Shown here: in pieces, positions 36,551 through 46,017 of the stretch
Numbering within the stretch: the first letter of the stretch is position 1
How the letters are laid out: every line of letters starts with the position of its first letter
NCBI RefSeq assembly: GCF_008327825.1
Contig: NZ_AP019827.1
Span: forward strand, 1-64,000
Reading direction: 5' to 3'
DNA from: Leptotrichia shahii
GTDB taxonomy: Bacteria; Fusobacteriota; Fusobacteriia; Fusobacteriales; Leptotrichiaceae
Length of the DNA stretch: 64,000 bases
The notes under the pieces: generated by a model
Database searches by the model: none
Seen by the model: the letters and a program-made list of their open reading frames with translations, nothing else
Told to the model about the DNA's origin: nothing
Position numbers and translations under genes: made by a program

Positions 36551-37201
36551 TTATTTTATTAAATGCATTTTTAAACTATTCTTATCCGAAACATTATTTG
36601 CTTTAATAGAAACAACATTTATTAATTTATCCAATTTAAAATTTTCTATTTCAATATCATCATTTCTATAAAATTTTGTTTTGTACCCTATTTTATTCAT
36701 TTGTTCTATAATTTTTAAAAATTTTTCTGTTCCCGATATTTTTTTATTTATTATTTTATCAAATTCACCTAAAAATTCTTGTGATTCTTCCAAAACAATT
36801 TTAATTTTTAATTCTATTTCAGTATCATCTAAGTCTTCTAAAGTCATCAATGGAACTAAATTTGTTATATCATCATTTTTGTTTTTTTCCAAATTTATTA
36901 TTAATTTAAACTCTATTTCAGGAAATTGTTTGTTTGTATTCTCATTTTCATAACCTTCAAATAATTTTTTTAAATAAAAAAAATTAAAATCTGAACCTGT
37001 AAATTTACCATTTACTAAAGTATCTAATGCTTCTATTATTGTTGTTTTTCCTGAATTATTTTTTCCGATAATTAGAGTTGTATTTTGTGCTACATTAATT
37101 TCAGTTCCTTCAGGAGTATCTTTAGAATTTATGAACTCAACGATATTATTTTTATCTCCAAATTTTCTAAAATTTTTTATTTCCAAACTTTTTAAGTACA
37201 T
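36551..37201 (-). CDS. gajA: Gabija-like OLD nuclease GajA, N-terminal part
   Basis: About 216 residues: N-terminal ATPase lobe of an OLD-family protein, MYLKSLEIKNFRKFG, then Walker A TTLIIGKNNSGKTTIIEAL. It stops just after the slippery heptamer, before the Walker B half. ATG 37201 is preceded by GGAGG at 5 bases; the ATG at 37213 overlaps that RBS and was rejected. It lies 55 bases after the end of the type IIG gene. Alone it would lack both Walker B and the Toprim nuclease and is unlikely to work. Confidence 0.8.
   Translation of the reverse strand: MYLKSLEIKNFRKFGDKNNIVEFINSKDTPEGTEINVAQNTTLIIGKNNSGKTTIIEALDTLVNGKFTGSDFNFFYLKKLFEGYENENTNKQFPEIEFKLIINLEKNKNDDITNLVPLMTLEDLDDTEIELKIKIVLEESQEFLGEFDKIINKKISGTEKFLKIIEQMNKIGYKTKFYRNDDIEIENFKLDKLINVVSIKANNVSDKNSLKMHLIK
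36568..36575 (-). other. -1 slippery heptamer / A-tract at the gajA frame junction
   Basis: On the minus strand the codons read AGT TTA AAA ATG, i.e. heptamer T TTA AAA (36569-36575) of the X XXY YYZ class. A -1 slip here gives Ser-Leu-Lys-Asn-Ala-Phe and enters the C-terminal frame exactly; without it translation stops at TAA (36551-36553) six codons on. One extra A in the A5 run would give the same protein, so a one-base deletion or sequencing error is the alternative. Confidence 0.7.
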
Positions 37202-37267
37202 ATTTTCCTCCATTTATTTTTCTTTTTGAAAAAATTATAATTTTAATATCTTTCAAAATTAAAAAAT

Positions 37268-40200
37268 TTAATTCTCCTCAATAATTCTAATCTCCTCCTC
37301 ACTCAACCCATACAGCTCATAAACCATCCCATCAATCTCTTTATCCGTTTTTGTAATTTCATTGTTTAATGTTTCTGCTTTTGATTTTTCTGCAATGAAA
37401 TAATCCTCCCAATCAGCTTTTTGCGAAAGGCTTAATTTCACTTTTACTTTTGATAACTCTTTTATAAATTCATCAAAATTCAATAAATACCAATTTTGTA
37501 ATTTAGTAGAAATTTTTTCTAAACCAAGTTCTCTCATAATCATTCGTTGGAATTTTTGTGAAATTTCTTGAAGGTTTTTGTTTAAAAATAACATTTTATC
37601 AGCTTTTTCGATAAATGGTTCTTGTTTTTGTAATGAAATTTCTTTTATTGGAAATTTTCCCACTCCATTTGAAAAATATTCATAAACTCCACTTCCTGTT
37701 TGTTTTCCAATAGAACTGTAACGAAATTTAAATAATTTTGAATTTAATATTGTTAATAAATATTTAAGTTTAATTTTTTCATTTGTATCAAAAATAACTG
37801 TCGTATTTGTTAATCCGATATATTCTTTTGTATCATCATAACAAAATTCATTAGTTGTACTTCTATAAGAACACCATATTTTATTTAAATGATAATATTC
37901 TTTGTGCATCGGTCTTGAATATCTCCACCAAATTCTACCCTCATTTTTAACTGTTGCTCTGTCATTTAATTTTTCTCTATTTTTTTCTAAATATTCTTTT
38001 ATTTCTATAGGTAAATCTTCAAAATTTTCTATATTTTCAAAATATAGTAATTTTTTTTGACTGTTTTTTATTGTATATTTACTTATTGCTTCTCCACTAA
38101 TGTGATTTTTCATAAACTCATTTGGGAAATTTAAGTTATTACTTCCAAATAAAAATATATCATTTGCTGCTGTTTCCATTCCCTTTCCTATTATTACTAA
38201 ATCTTGTAATTTTGGATTATTTTCATCTATTTTGGTATTTAATTTTTGTATTTGTTTATCAACTATTGCAAATACATCATCTTTTTTTAATTCAATTTCA
38301 TATTCTTTATTTCCATTCAAATATTTTAAAATTTCATCATTACTGTAATTTTTTTCTTTTAAATTTATTCCTTTAACTTTTCTATTTTCTTTACCAAACA
38401 TCACTATACAAGATGTTATAGAAGCCTCTTCAAAAATCATATATTTTTCAAAATTTATTATTTTTTCTAACCTTCTCTTTTCAACAATATAATTTCTTAA
38501 TTTTTGAGCTTTATCTGAAAATAAAAAAGCATTTGAGATTATAAAGCCTACTTCTCCTTTTGATATTTTCAATGCCTTATAAATAAAGTAAAATAATATA
38601 TCACTTTTATCTTGCCATATTTCTGAATATTTATCCATTAAATAACTTACTATTGGTGATTTCGCTCCAAATGTTTGAACATTGAAATACGGCGGATTCC
38701 CTACCACAACATCAAATCCACCATTTTTAAACACTTGCGGAAACTCTTTTTCCCAATCAAATGCCAATTCCCCAGCAATTTCAGCATCATCAATCAACGA
38801 ATTTCCACATTTTATATTATTTTCAAGTGTAGCCAATGTTTTATTTTTATCAGCAGTTTTTAGCCACAATGATAATTTCGTGATTTCTACACTTTCCTTA
38901 TTCAAATCCACTCCAAATATATTATTTTGCAAGATTTCCTTTGTTGTATCTGAAAACAAATCTTTTATTCCAGTTAAATCAAAAATTTTATCGTTTAAGT
39001 AATTGTTATAATTTAATAAATATTCAAAGGCTGTGATTAGGAATGCTCCGCTTCCACAAGCTGGATCTACGATTTTTATATTTTTTACAGCCTCTCTGTA
39101 TTTTGTCCAAAATTCTATATGCTTTTTTAAATTTTCACTATAAATTCTTTTTTCATAAGTTCTTTTTTCATTTTTTTTACGAGTATACTCTATTTCAAAA
39201 TCTTTTTCTGTAAGTTCAGGAAGTTTATCTTCGCCTAGCTCTTTTCGTTTGTCGTCAAGCCAGTTTTTTATCGAATTTTCTACAATGTATTTGGTTATAT
39301 ATTTTGGTGTGTAAAAAATTCCGTCTTTTTTACGTTTCCCTTTTTTCTTGTCAAATTCTTCCCCATTTAATTCTTTTTTCAAATCCTCTATATCGCTTAT
39401 AGATTGCTCAAAAATATGCCCTAATATATTTTCATTCAGTTCAGAGTCAAAATCATATTCAGATATTTTTTTCATTTCTTCAAAAACTTCATTATCCACA
39501 TAAAGACTCTCTAAAATATCGTCATTTTTAAATAAACCTCCATTAAAATGAGAAATATTTTTTCTCGGATTTCCTAAATTTATCCAATTGCAAAGCATTT
39601 TAAAAACTTCAAAAACATCTCCAAAGTTTTTACCTTTTTCCAAAGTTTTATGAAAAATATTATTTGGCAATAATCCTTTGTCTTCACAAAAGCAGATAAA
39701 CAGGAATCTATCCAATAATTTTTGAACTTTTTCAATTATCGTATTTTCATTTACTGTGGGATTATTTTTCCGCATATTTTCAAAGATATGTAATCTAATA
39801 GCTTTATATTCGTTATAAAATTTCTTCTCAATTTCAGATTGATTTTTCTGATATTCTTCAGAAAGTTCTATTGTTTTTGCCTTTTTCTTTTCAGTTCCTA
39901 CCAAAGCGTAAAATGAAAGAATGTAAATAAATTTCTTAAATTCTAAATCATCTTTTAATTTTTCAAGAAAAAACACTTGATATTCTGTCATATCATTTGA
40001 CCTGTAAAGCCTTATTTCCTTATAGTTTGAAACTATAACCCATTGACAGTTCTTTCCATATTTTGGAGCATAGTTAAAAGCCTGTTCTACAGGCGTTCTT
40101 GTATCACCGGTTCTTTTCTGCCTTACATCTAGCGAAACTTTTGCACCTTTCAGCTCAATTACAGCCCTGACATCTTTTTTTCCATCTGCATCAAAAAATC

Positions 40201-40489
40201 CCAAAACTCCATCAGCCTTCTGCCCATCTAACTTTGTTTTAGTTTCTCTTTCTAAATTCCATTCATTTTTTCCATCCGATTTATTCACAGCTCTCAATAC
40301 AGTTGTAAAAATATCGTACAAAAATTCTCCTTGAAATTCTTCTTCTTTCGATTTATCCAAAACACCATTTTCAAGATTATTTATCCATTTATTTAGTGCC
40401 TTTCTTCTTTCAGAAAACTTATGTTTACTTAAATCGACTTCTTCTTCAGCTTTTTTAGCTAGTATTTTCTGATTAAATAAGTTATTCAT
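37268..40489 (-). CDS. Type IIG/Eco57I-like restriction-modification protein
   Basis: 1073 residues combining nuclease, methyltransferase and recognition regions. The N-terminal PD-(D/E)XK-like segment is at about residues 85-130 (ADGKKDVRAVIELKGAKV). SAM-binding motif I is IVDPACGSGAFLITAF and motif IV is VVGNPPYFNVQ at about residue 597, an N6-adenine methylase type. The C-terminal ~400 residues resemble a TaqI-type target-recognition domain (YIGLTNTTVIF, KFRYSSIGKQTGSGVYEYFS). Single-chain enzymes of this type both cut and methylate. A good promoter lies upstream; it is the first gene of the defence run. Confidence 0.9.
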   Translation of the reverse strand: MNNLFNQKILAKKAEEEVDLSKHKFSERRKALNKWINNLENGVLDKSKEEEFQGEFLYDIFTTVLRAVNKSDGKNEWNLERETKTKLDGQKADGVLGFFDADGKKDVRAVIELKGAKVSLDVRQKRTGDTRTPVEQAFNYAPKYGKNCQWVIVSNYKEIRLYRSNDMTEYQVFFLEKLKDDLEFKKFIYILSFYALVGTEKKKAKTIELSEEYQKNQSEIEKKFYNEYKAIRLHIFENMRKNNPTVNENTIIEKVQKLLDRFLFICFCEDKGLLPNNIFHKTLEKGKNFGDVFEVFKMLCNWINLGNPRKNISHFNGGLFKNDDILESLYVDNEVFEEMKKISEYDFDSELNENILGHIFEQSISDIEDLKKELNGEEFDKKKGKRKKDGIFYTPKYITKYIVENSIKNWLDDKRKELGEDKLPELTEKDFEIEYTRKKNEKRTYEKRIYSENLKKHIEFWTKYREAVKNIKIVDPACGSGAFLITAFEYLLNYNNYLNDKIFDLTGIKDLFSDTTKEILQNNIFGVDLNKESVEITKLSLWLKTADKNKTLATLENNIKCGNSLIDDAEIAGELAFDWEKEFPQVFKNGGFDVVVGNPPYFNVQTFGAKSPIVSYLMDKYSEIWQDKSDILFYFIYKALKISKGEVGFIISNAFLFSDKAQKLRNYIVEKRRLEKIINFEKYMIFEEASITSCIVMFGKENRKVKGINLKEKNYSNDEILKYLNGNKEYEIELKKDDVFAIVDKQIQKLNTKIDENNPKLQDLVIIGKGMETAANDIFLFGSNNLNFPNEFMKNHISGEAISKYTIKNSQKKLLYFENIENFEDLPIEIKEYLEKNREKLNDRATVKNEGRIWWRYSRPMHKEYYHLNKIWCSYRSTTNEFCYDDTKEYIGLTNTTVIFDTNEKIKLKYLLTILNSKLFKFRYSSIGKQTGSGVYEYFSNGVGKFPIKEISLQKQEPFIEKADKMLFLNKNLQEISQKFQRMIMRELGLEKISTKLQNWYLLNFDEFIKELSKVKVKLSLSQKADWEDYFIAEKSKAETLNNEITKTDKEIDGMVYELYGLSEEEIRIIEEN

Positions 40490-40531
40490 AACAAATTTCT
40501 CGCTCCTTATTTTTCATAAATCATTATCTAC

Positions 40532-40560
40532 ATTCTAGTAATTTTTCTGTTCTTTGTCAA
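40532..40560 (-). promoter_or_regulatory. Predicted promoter of the defence gene run
   Basis: On the minus strand TTGACA (complement of 40555-40560) and TAGAAT (complement of 40532-40537) are 17 bases apart, about 43 bases before the type IIG start. No comparable promoter was seen before gajA, gajB, ptuA, ptuB or hemA. Confidence 0.65.
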
Positions 40561-40717
40561 TTTATTAATTAAAAATATTTATATTGATGATACTATTAAT
40601 ATTTTATGTAAAAATATATCTATGCTAAACATGTACTCCTCAATTTTTTATCAAGCTGAAAAATAAAATTTTTAAAAAAGAAAAAAGTTTACAATACTGA
40701 TAATTTCTATAATATCT

Positions 40718-40765
40718 AAAAAAAAACATTCTTTAATATCAGAGTTTTCTAATTATTAAAGAATG
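40718..40765 (-). terminator. Rho-independent terminator of the autotransporter gene
   Basis: CATTCTTTAATA (40727-40738) and TATTAAAGAATG (40754-40765) form a perfect 12-bp stem. On the minus strand it is followed by a run of nine T (A-run 40718-40726). The remainder of the 297-base gap 40490-40786 holds only the promoter noted at 40532-40560. Confidence 0.85.
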
Positions 40766-40786
40766 TATTTTATAAATTTAGTTTAA

Positions 40787-43700
40787 TCAAAAGTTGATTC
40801 TAACTCCTGTTGTGTATACATTACTGTTTCCTTTACCTTTTTTGCTGTCAACAGAACCATCGTAATTTACATACCAGCCAAAATTTTTATTTACTTCTGT
40901 TAATGCTCCTGCACCTATCCAAGTTTTATTTTTTGAAAGTCCGATACCTTTTACTTTAAATTTTGCTCCTGGAAGTCCAGTATATCTTGCATCAAAGCTT
41001 AAATCTTCATCTTTAAAGGCTTTTTGGTGAGTTACGTATCCTTGGAAAGTTGTTTTGCTTCCACTAGACCAATTTACAGATTTTCCAACTCTAAGTCCTA
41101 CTAATGCTGCAGTCTGGCTGTAATTTTTCCTAGTCGCTGTAAGTCCAAATTGGCTTTCTTTTTCAGAGAATGAACCTCTTTGAAGTGTGTCGTGAGTTAA
41201 TCCTGCAAATGGTGTTAAGACAAAATCTTCATTTTTATTTTTAATGTCATACCCTGTTTCCAAGTATCCTGAATAAATTTTATCGTTATGATTAATTTTT
41301 GCTCGTGAATAGTCATTGCTACTTAAAATAATATCTCTTTCAACATCGCTGTCAACAAATCCTGCTCCCAGACGACCTTGCAAATACAATGGCTTATTTT
41401 TATTGCCTAATCTTCCATATAACGAAACTCCAAAATTATTTGCATTAGATTTTCCACCATATCTATCAAATTTAACATCAGCTTTTGAATAAGATAATGC
41501 CGTTCCTAAAATTAAATTTTCACCAAATTGCTTGTCAACTCCTACTTGTCCTCCAAATACTTTTGTATCTCCTGTTCCGTATCCATCTTGCTTTAATTTT
41601 CCATTTGCACCAAAACCTGATACCCAAAGTCCGAATTTATCCCCAACATTGTCGAGCGTTCCAAGCATTACAAGTCTATTTGATAAATCTTTATTTACAG
41701 TTTGTGAATGTTGAAAAGTCAATGCTTGAGCTGAAGCATAGATTTGTCCTGATAAACTGTCTAAAACAGCAGCCCTATTTAAAGAAGTAAGAGCTTGTAA
41801 AGTCGCAGCCTTTCTTTCAAATTGGGCAATGTTTTCAGCAGTTCCATTTTCAATTATTTCATCTAGTTTTTGAAAGGCTGTTTCGATATTTTGTGCTGTA
41901 TTTTCTTGCATTATATCAGTTTCCTTAAATTCTTTTACATAATCCAGCACATTTTTCCTGCTTAAATTAACATTCAATAGATTTCCTTTAACTTCCGTTG
42001 AACCATTTACCAATTCAGTTGTTTCAACATTTGCAAAATTTCCTTTAATCCCTTTTCCTGCTTCAATTACAGCTGTCGATAATGGTTTTGCTGTAATATA
42101 TCTTCCGTTGCTCAAAGTTTGTAATGTTGCACTCTCTCCATTTAAATTCACTGTTCCATTAACTATAAGTTTAGAACCAATTTCTGCTTTTGTTATAGAA
42201 CCAGCTGTTGCTATATAATTTCCCGTTATAATAGCTCCAGAACCTCTATTTTCAAAAGTCCCTCCATTATTGTAGATACTTTTTGGCTCACCATCCTTTT
42301 TATTTATTATAGCCGTTGGATAAGTTACCAGTGTTCCTTGTGAATTTATTGTTATATCAGAAGTATTATTTCCATATATTTCTAATTTTCCTTCATCTAT
42401 GGTAGTATTTCCAGCATAACTATTATTCCCTGTCAAAATTAATGTTCCGTTTCCAGATTTTTTTAATCCACCGTCACCTTTAATATCATTTTCAAAAATT
42501 GAAGTCATCGAATTTCCGATATTTGCATTAAATTGTCCCTTTAATCCGTTATCTGAAGCTTTTTTACCAACAAGAAGAATATTGTCAAATTGAGCAGGTC
42601 CTTTTAATGCTTTTTCTTCATTCAAATATCCCCATCCATATCTTGAACTTACATCTCCATTACCGATTAATAATGTATTTATTTTAGTTGCTGTCGTTAA
42701 AATTGTCTGCTGAATTTCGTGTCCTGTCATCCAAGGAAATCTTTCTTTAACTTTTGCAGCTGTTGCTGTAACCCTTGGAGCCGCATTTGATGAACCTGGT
42801 GAAGAACAACCTGGCAATTCACAACGTCCATTTGCGGAAATAGTCCAATATGCTGCACTTTCTCCTGCCCATGCAAAATGTTTTGGAAAATCTTTTGCAC
42901 TTCCGTCAGCCTGTTCTTCTAAACCTACTACTGCTATCCAACCTTTTTGTAATGAAGGGATTGCTATTGGTAACCCCGACTGAACAGATACTGCTGTAAG
43001 CTCAGTTTTATCTGCTTTATAATTTCCAGCTGCCCAGACAAATAGTGAACCTTCATTAACAGCTTTTTTGTAGAAATTTATTAACTCATCTACCTTTTGA
43101 TCCATTTTATCTTGAGTCCAGATTCCAACAGTTTTAATAGATTCCCATAAATCGTTTCTATAAGTTGCAGGAGAAAATTCTTGAGGTATTCCAAGAGATT
43201 GGTTGTATATTCTTACACCTTTAGCTTGTAATTCTTTGTATCTATCTACATTTATAATTAATCCAGTACTTTGTGTTCCCAAAGATACTCCGTGTATTGT
43301 GGCTCCTTTTGCTCCATTACCGCTTTCACCACCAAGTATTGTAGCTACTCTCAATCCGTGATCATTTTTACTTGGACTATGACCTGTAGCAACTGGATAA
43401 TTTGAATCTAGTCTTCCTTTAAATTCATCTTTTTTTACTTTCTCGAAAGTTTGTCCAACTTTGTAATATTTCATTGTTTCATTATCAGTAATAAAATCTT
43501 CATCTAAAACTGCCACTTGTACACCTTTTCCAGTCATTATGCCCTGATTTGTAGGTTTTTCAAAATTATTTGGGATGGGTACTTGACTTTGTTGTCCAGA
43601 ATTAGAACTGTTGTTTGTTGTAGAATTTCCAGTACTTTGTCCAGAGTTAGAATTATTGTTTGATTCAGAATTTCCAATATCCTGACTTGGATTAAAATTA

Positions 43701-43858
43701 CTTTTGTCACCAATATTTCCGGGGATTTGAGATGGATTTTCAGTTGGTTTATTTGGATTAGGTGTAGGAGTTGCTTGAGATGTCTGTGAACCGCCGCCAC
43801 CGCCGCCGCAGCTGGATAACGTGGCAATCAAGCCAATTAATAACAGTATTTTTTTCAT
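40787..43858 (-). CDS. Subtilisin-family (S8) autotransporter, probable surface lipoprotein
   Basis: 1023 residues. A signal with lipobox (GLIATLSSC, Cys17) is followed by six Gly and a Ser/Asn/Gln/Pro-rich linker (about 20-105). The S8 protease domain has Asp in VQVAVLDEDF (D119), His in KNDHGLRVATILGG (H167) and Ser in SPGSSNAAPRVTA. A passenger repeat (KSGNGTLILTGNNSYAGNTT) is near residue 470. The last ~280 residues are a beta-barrel (FGLWVSGFGANGKL...) ending in Phe. It resembles NalP-type lipidated autotransporters. Target proteins are unknown. Confidence 0.92.
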   Translation of the reverse strand: MKKILLLIGLIATLSSCGGGGGGSQTSQATPTPNPNKPTENPSQIPGNIGDKSNFNPSQDIGNSESNNNSNSGQSTGNSTTNNSSNSGQQSQVPIPNNFEKPTNQGIMTGKGVQVAVLDEDFITDNETMKYYKVGQTFEKVKKDEFKGRLDSNYPVATGHSPSKNDHGLRVATILGGESGNGAKGATIHGVSLGTQSTGLIINVDRYKELQAKGVRIYNQSLGIPQEFSPATYRNDLWESIKTVGIWTQDKMDQKVDELINFYKKAVNEGSLFVWAAGNYKADKTELTAVSVQSGLPIAIPSLQKGWIAVVGLEEQADGSAKDFPKHFAWAGESAAYWTISANGRCELPGCSSPGSSNAAPRVTATAAKVKERFPWMTGHEIQQTILTTATKINTLLIGNGDVSSRYGWGYLNEEKALKGPAQFDNILLVGKKASDNGLKGQFNANIGNSMTSIFENDIKGDGGLKKSGNGTLILTGNNSYAGNTTIDEGKLEIYGNNTSDITINSQGTLVTYPTAIINKKDGEPKSIYNNGGTFENRGSGAIITGNYIATAGSITKAEIGSKLIVNGTVNLNGESATLQTLSNGRYITAKPLSTAVIEAGKGIKGNFANVETTELVNGSTEVKGNLLNVNLSRKNVLDYVKEFKETDIMQENTAQNIETAFQKLDEIIENGTAENIAQFERKAATLQALTSLNRAAVLDSLSGQIYASAQALTFQHSQTVNKDLSNRLVMLGTLDNVGDKFGLWVSGFGANGKLKQDGYGTGDTKVFGGQVGVDKQFGENLILGTALSYSKADVKFDRYGGKSNANNFGVSLYGRLGNKNKPLYLQGRLGAGFVDSDVERDIILSSNDYSRAKINHNDKIYSGYLETGYDIKNKNEDFVLTPFAGLTHDTLQRGSFSEKESQFGLTATRKNYSQTAALVGLRVGKSVNWSSGSKTTFQGYVTHQKAFKDEDLSFDARYTGLPGAKFKVKGIGLSKNKTWIGAGALTEVNKNFGWYVNYDGSVDSKKGKGNSNVYTTGVRINF

Positions 43859-44063
43859 TTTTTATTTGCTACTTAATCCTAATTTATTATTGATAATTAG
43901 GACAAATTTTGTATATCTGTCAAATTATTATAAAAAGTAGCCTCTCCTTTCTTTCTTAATATATAATTTAAAGTATTTATATTTTTATAATTATTATAAA
44001 CTAATTATCCATTTTAATTATACCATAGGAAATGAAAAAAGCAATTGAAATTTTCAAATTTGC

Positions 44064-44690
44064 CTATTTTCTTAAAATTACCACATTCATTCCAAATTTC
44101 TCTTCATAATTCACCAATTCATTTGCTTTAAATTGATAAATCTTCTCATTCTCGTAAGATAAATTTTCTCCAACAAAAATTTCCACATTCTCAAAATTAT
44201 TTTCCAGTAATCTTTGTGCTATTTTCTGTGGTGTATTTTCTTTAAAATCAGTCAACAATCCAATTTTCTCATACTCATTTAATTTTTCCACAAAATCGAA
44301 TTCCTTCCCATGAACACTGGCAATACAAGCATCATACCAATATTCTGAAATTTTTGCGAACATATACTGAACCGATGAAATTCCTGGAATAACTTCTAGC
44401 TCTTCACTTTCAAAATGTTTTTTCATAAAAGTCAAAAGGCTATAAAATCCGGTATCTCCAGACACAATCACGGAAATCTTTTTATGTCGATTCTCATTTA
44501 TGAAATCCAGAACTTTTTGCAAATCAGCTGAAATGTAGCAATATTCCTTATTTGCCGCATACTCTCCCAAACTTTCAATATGCCGTTTTCCACCGACAAT
44601 TACTTCCGATTCCTTAATTTTCTTCAAAACAATCGGCAATGTATAGTCTAAATTTCCAGGCCCAAGCCCTAGAATTTGTATTTTTTCCAT
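44064..44690 (-). CDS. cbiE: Cobalt-precorrin-7 (C5)-methyltransferase CbiE
   Basis: About 208 residues, SAM-dependent tetrapyrrole methylase fold: ILGLGPGNLDYTLPIVLKKI at the N-terminus, VIVSGDTGFYSLL and VIPGISSVQYMFAKI. Size and sequence fit CbiE rather than the longer CbiE-CbiT fusion; cbiT is not beside it. ATG 44690 follows AGAGG; an in-frame ATG at 44705 lies upstream of that RBS. Last gene of the minus-strand cbi cluster. Confidence 0.85.
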   Translation of the reverse strand: MEKIQILGLGPGNLDYTLPIVLKKIKESEVIVGGKRHIESLGEYAANKEYCYISADLQKVLDFINENRHKKISVIVSGDTGFYSLLTFMKKHFESEELEVIPGISSVQYMFAKISEYWYDACIASVHGKEFDFVEKLNEYEKIGLLTDFKENTPQKIAQRLLENNFENVEIFVGENLSYENEKIYQFKANELVNYEEKFGMNVVILRK

Positions 44691-44755
44691 TTTTCCTCTT
44701 TTCAAAACTATAATTTTTTACAATATTTATTTTTATAACAAGCAAAAAGAAAATT

Positions 44756-45862
44756 TTAGAAATCTTTAAAAAAGTCCTTGCTTTGTCCAATAACCTTTTT
44801 TTCAGCCGATAAAATCAACGTTTCTACCTCCAAATCCCAGCCATTTTTTCTGCAATGTTCCTCACATTTTTGTTTTGCCTTTTCAGCTAACAAATTGAAA
44901 ACTTCCTTTTTTTCAATGTATCCAGAGGCTTCTTCAGTCGTATTTGATTCCAGAATTTTGTATATATTTTCCAATTTTTCTCCAACTAATAAGGCATTTG
45001 CAGCTAAAATTTCCATTTTCGCATCAGAAACTCGGCTGTGTGTATGAAAAATCCCTCCTGCCACTTTTACAAATTTTCCCAACTCACCAATAAAATAAAC
45101 TTTCTTAACCTCAAATTCACACGCTTTGTCAAACATATATCCGACAAAATTACTAATTACAACACCTTCTTTAGCTCTTTTTGGAAATTCCTTGCTCAAA
45201 AACATTTTTCCACGATTTCCAAAAAGAAATATTGCTGTTTTCGTATTAAAATATGTCAAATTCTGTTTCAATTCTATCGCCAAAGAGGCTTTCCATGACT
45301 CTTCAGACATCGGTCGCACAATTCCCATTGTTCCGAGAATCGAAATTCCGCCTATAATTCCTAACTTTCCATTCATTGTTTTTTTTGCAGCTTCCTCACC
45401 CAAAGGCACACTTATTTCAACATCGACTCCTTTTCCATTTGGAAGAAACTCCTCAACAATATTTATCAACATTTTCATTGGCGTTGGATTAATCGCTGAT
45501 TTTCCAACTTCAACAGGAAGTCCAACTTTTGTAACTTTTCCAACTCCTTTTCCTCCAAAAATATTGATTTTATCATCTTTTCTAAAACTCACTTTTGAAA
45601 CAATCTCTAAACCGTGTGTCACATCAGGGTCATCTCCCCCGTCTTTTACAACAGTCGCCGTCGCATAATCCTTTGTCTTTTCAAAAGATTTAATCCCAAT
45701 TTTTATCCTTTGACCTGCTGGAACGTCTATTTCAACTGCTTCAATTTTTTCGACTTTCCCAAGCAAAAGTAACAATGCCGCCTTAGTCGCTGCCGTTGCT
45801 GAACTTCCAGTAGTATATCCATATCGCAATTTTCTACCGTTAAAATATACATAATTTTCCAT
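44756..45862 (-). CDS. cbiD: Cobalt-precorrin-5B C1-methyltransferase CbiD
   Basis: 368 residues. The diagnostic N-terminal block LRYGYTTGSSATAATKAAL and DGGDDPDVTHGLEIV are clear, as are GVGKVTKVGLPVEVGKSAINPTP and GGIFHTHSR. It methylates C1 in anaerobic cobalamin synthesis. It lies 65 bases before cbiE and 155 bases after cbiC; no promoter is obvious in the gap, which holds nothing else. Confidence 0.96.
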   Translation of the reverse strand: MENYVYFNGRKLRYGYTTGSSATAATKAALLLLLGKVEKIEAVEIDVPAGQRIKIGIKSFEKTKDYATATVVKDGGDDPDVTHGLEIVSKVSFRKDDKINIFGGKGVGKVTKVGLPVEVGKSAINPTPMKMLINIVEEFLPNGKGVDVEISVPLGEEAAKKTMNGKLGIIGGISILGTMGIVRPMSEESWKASLAIELKQNLTYFNTKTAIFLFGNRGKMFLSKEFPKRAKEGVVISNFVGYMFDKACEFEVKKVYFIGELGKFVKVAGGIFHTHSRVSDAKMEILAANALLVGEKLENIYKILESNTTEEASGYIEKKEVFNLLAEKAKQKCEEHCRKNGWDLEVETLILSAEKKVIGQSKDFFKDF

Positions 45863-46017
45863 TTTTTATTTCTCCAAAATTGTACTAAAGTATATCTGAA
45901 AATACTTTAAATCAATAATTTATATTATCTTTCATTGTAAAAAATTAAAATACAAAAATTAAAATAAACTTTCAGATATTGATAAATTCACTAATTAATT
46001 TTCACATAAAATTATAA

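Noticed and set aside
45126-45668. Long open frame opposite cbiD
   Set aside because: It lies wholly antisense to a clear cbiD gene and has no recognisable protein features.
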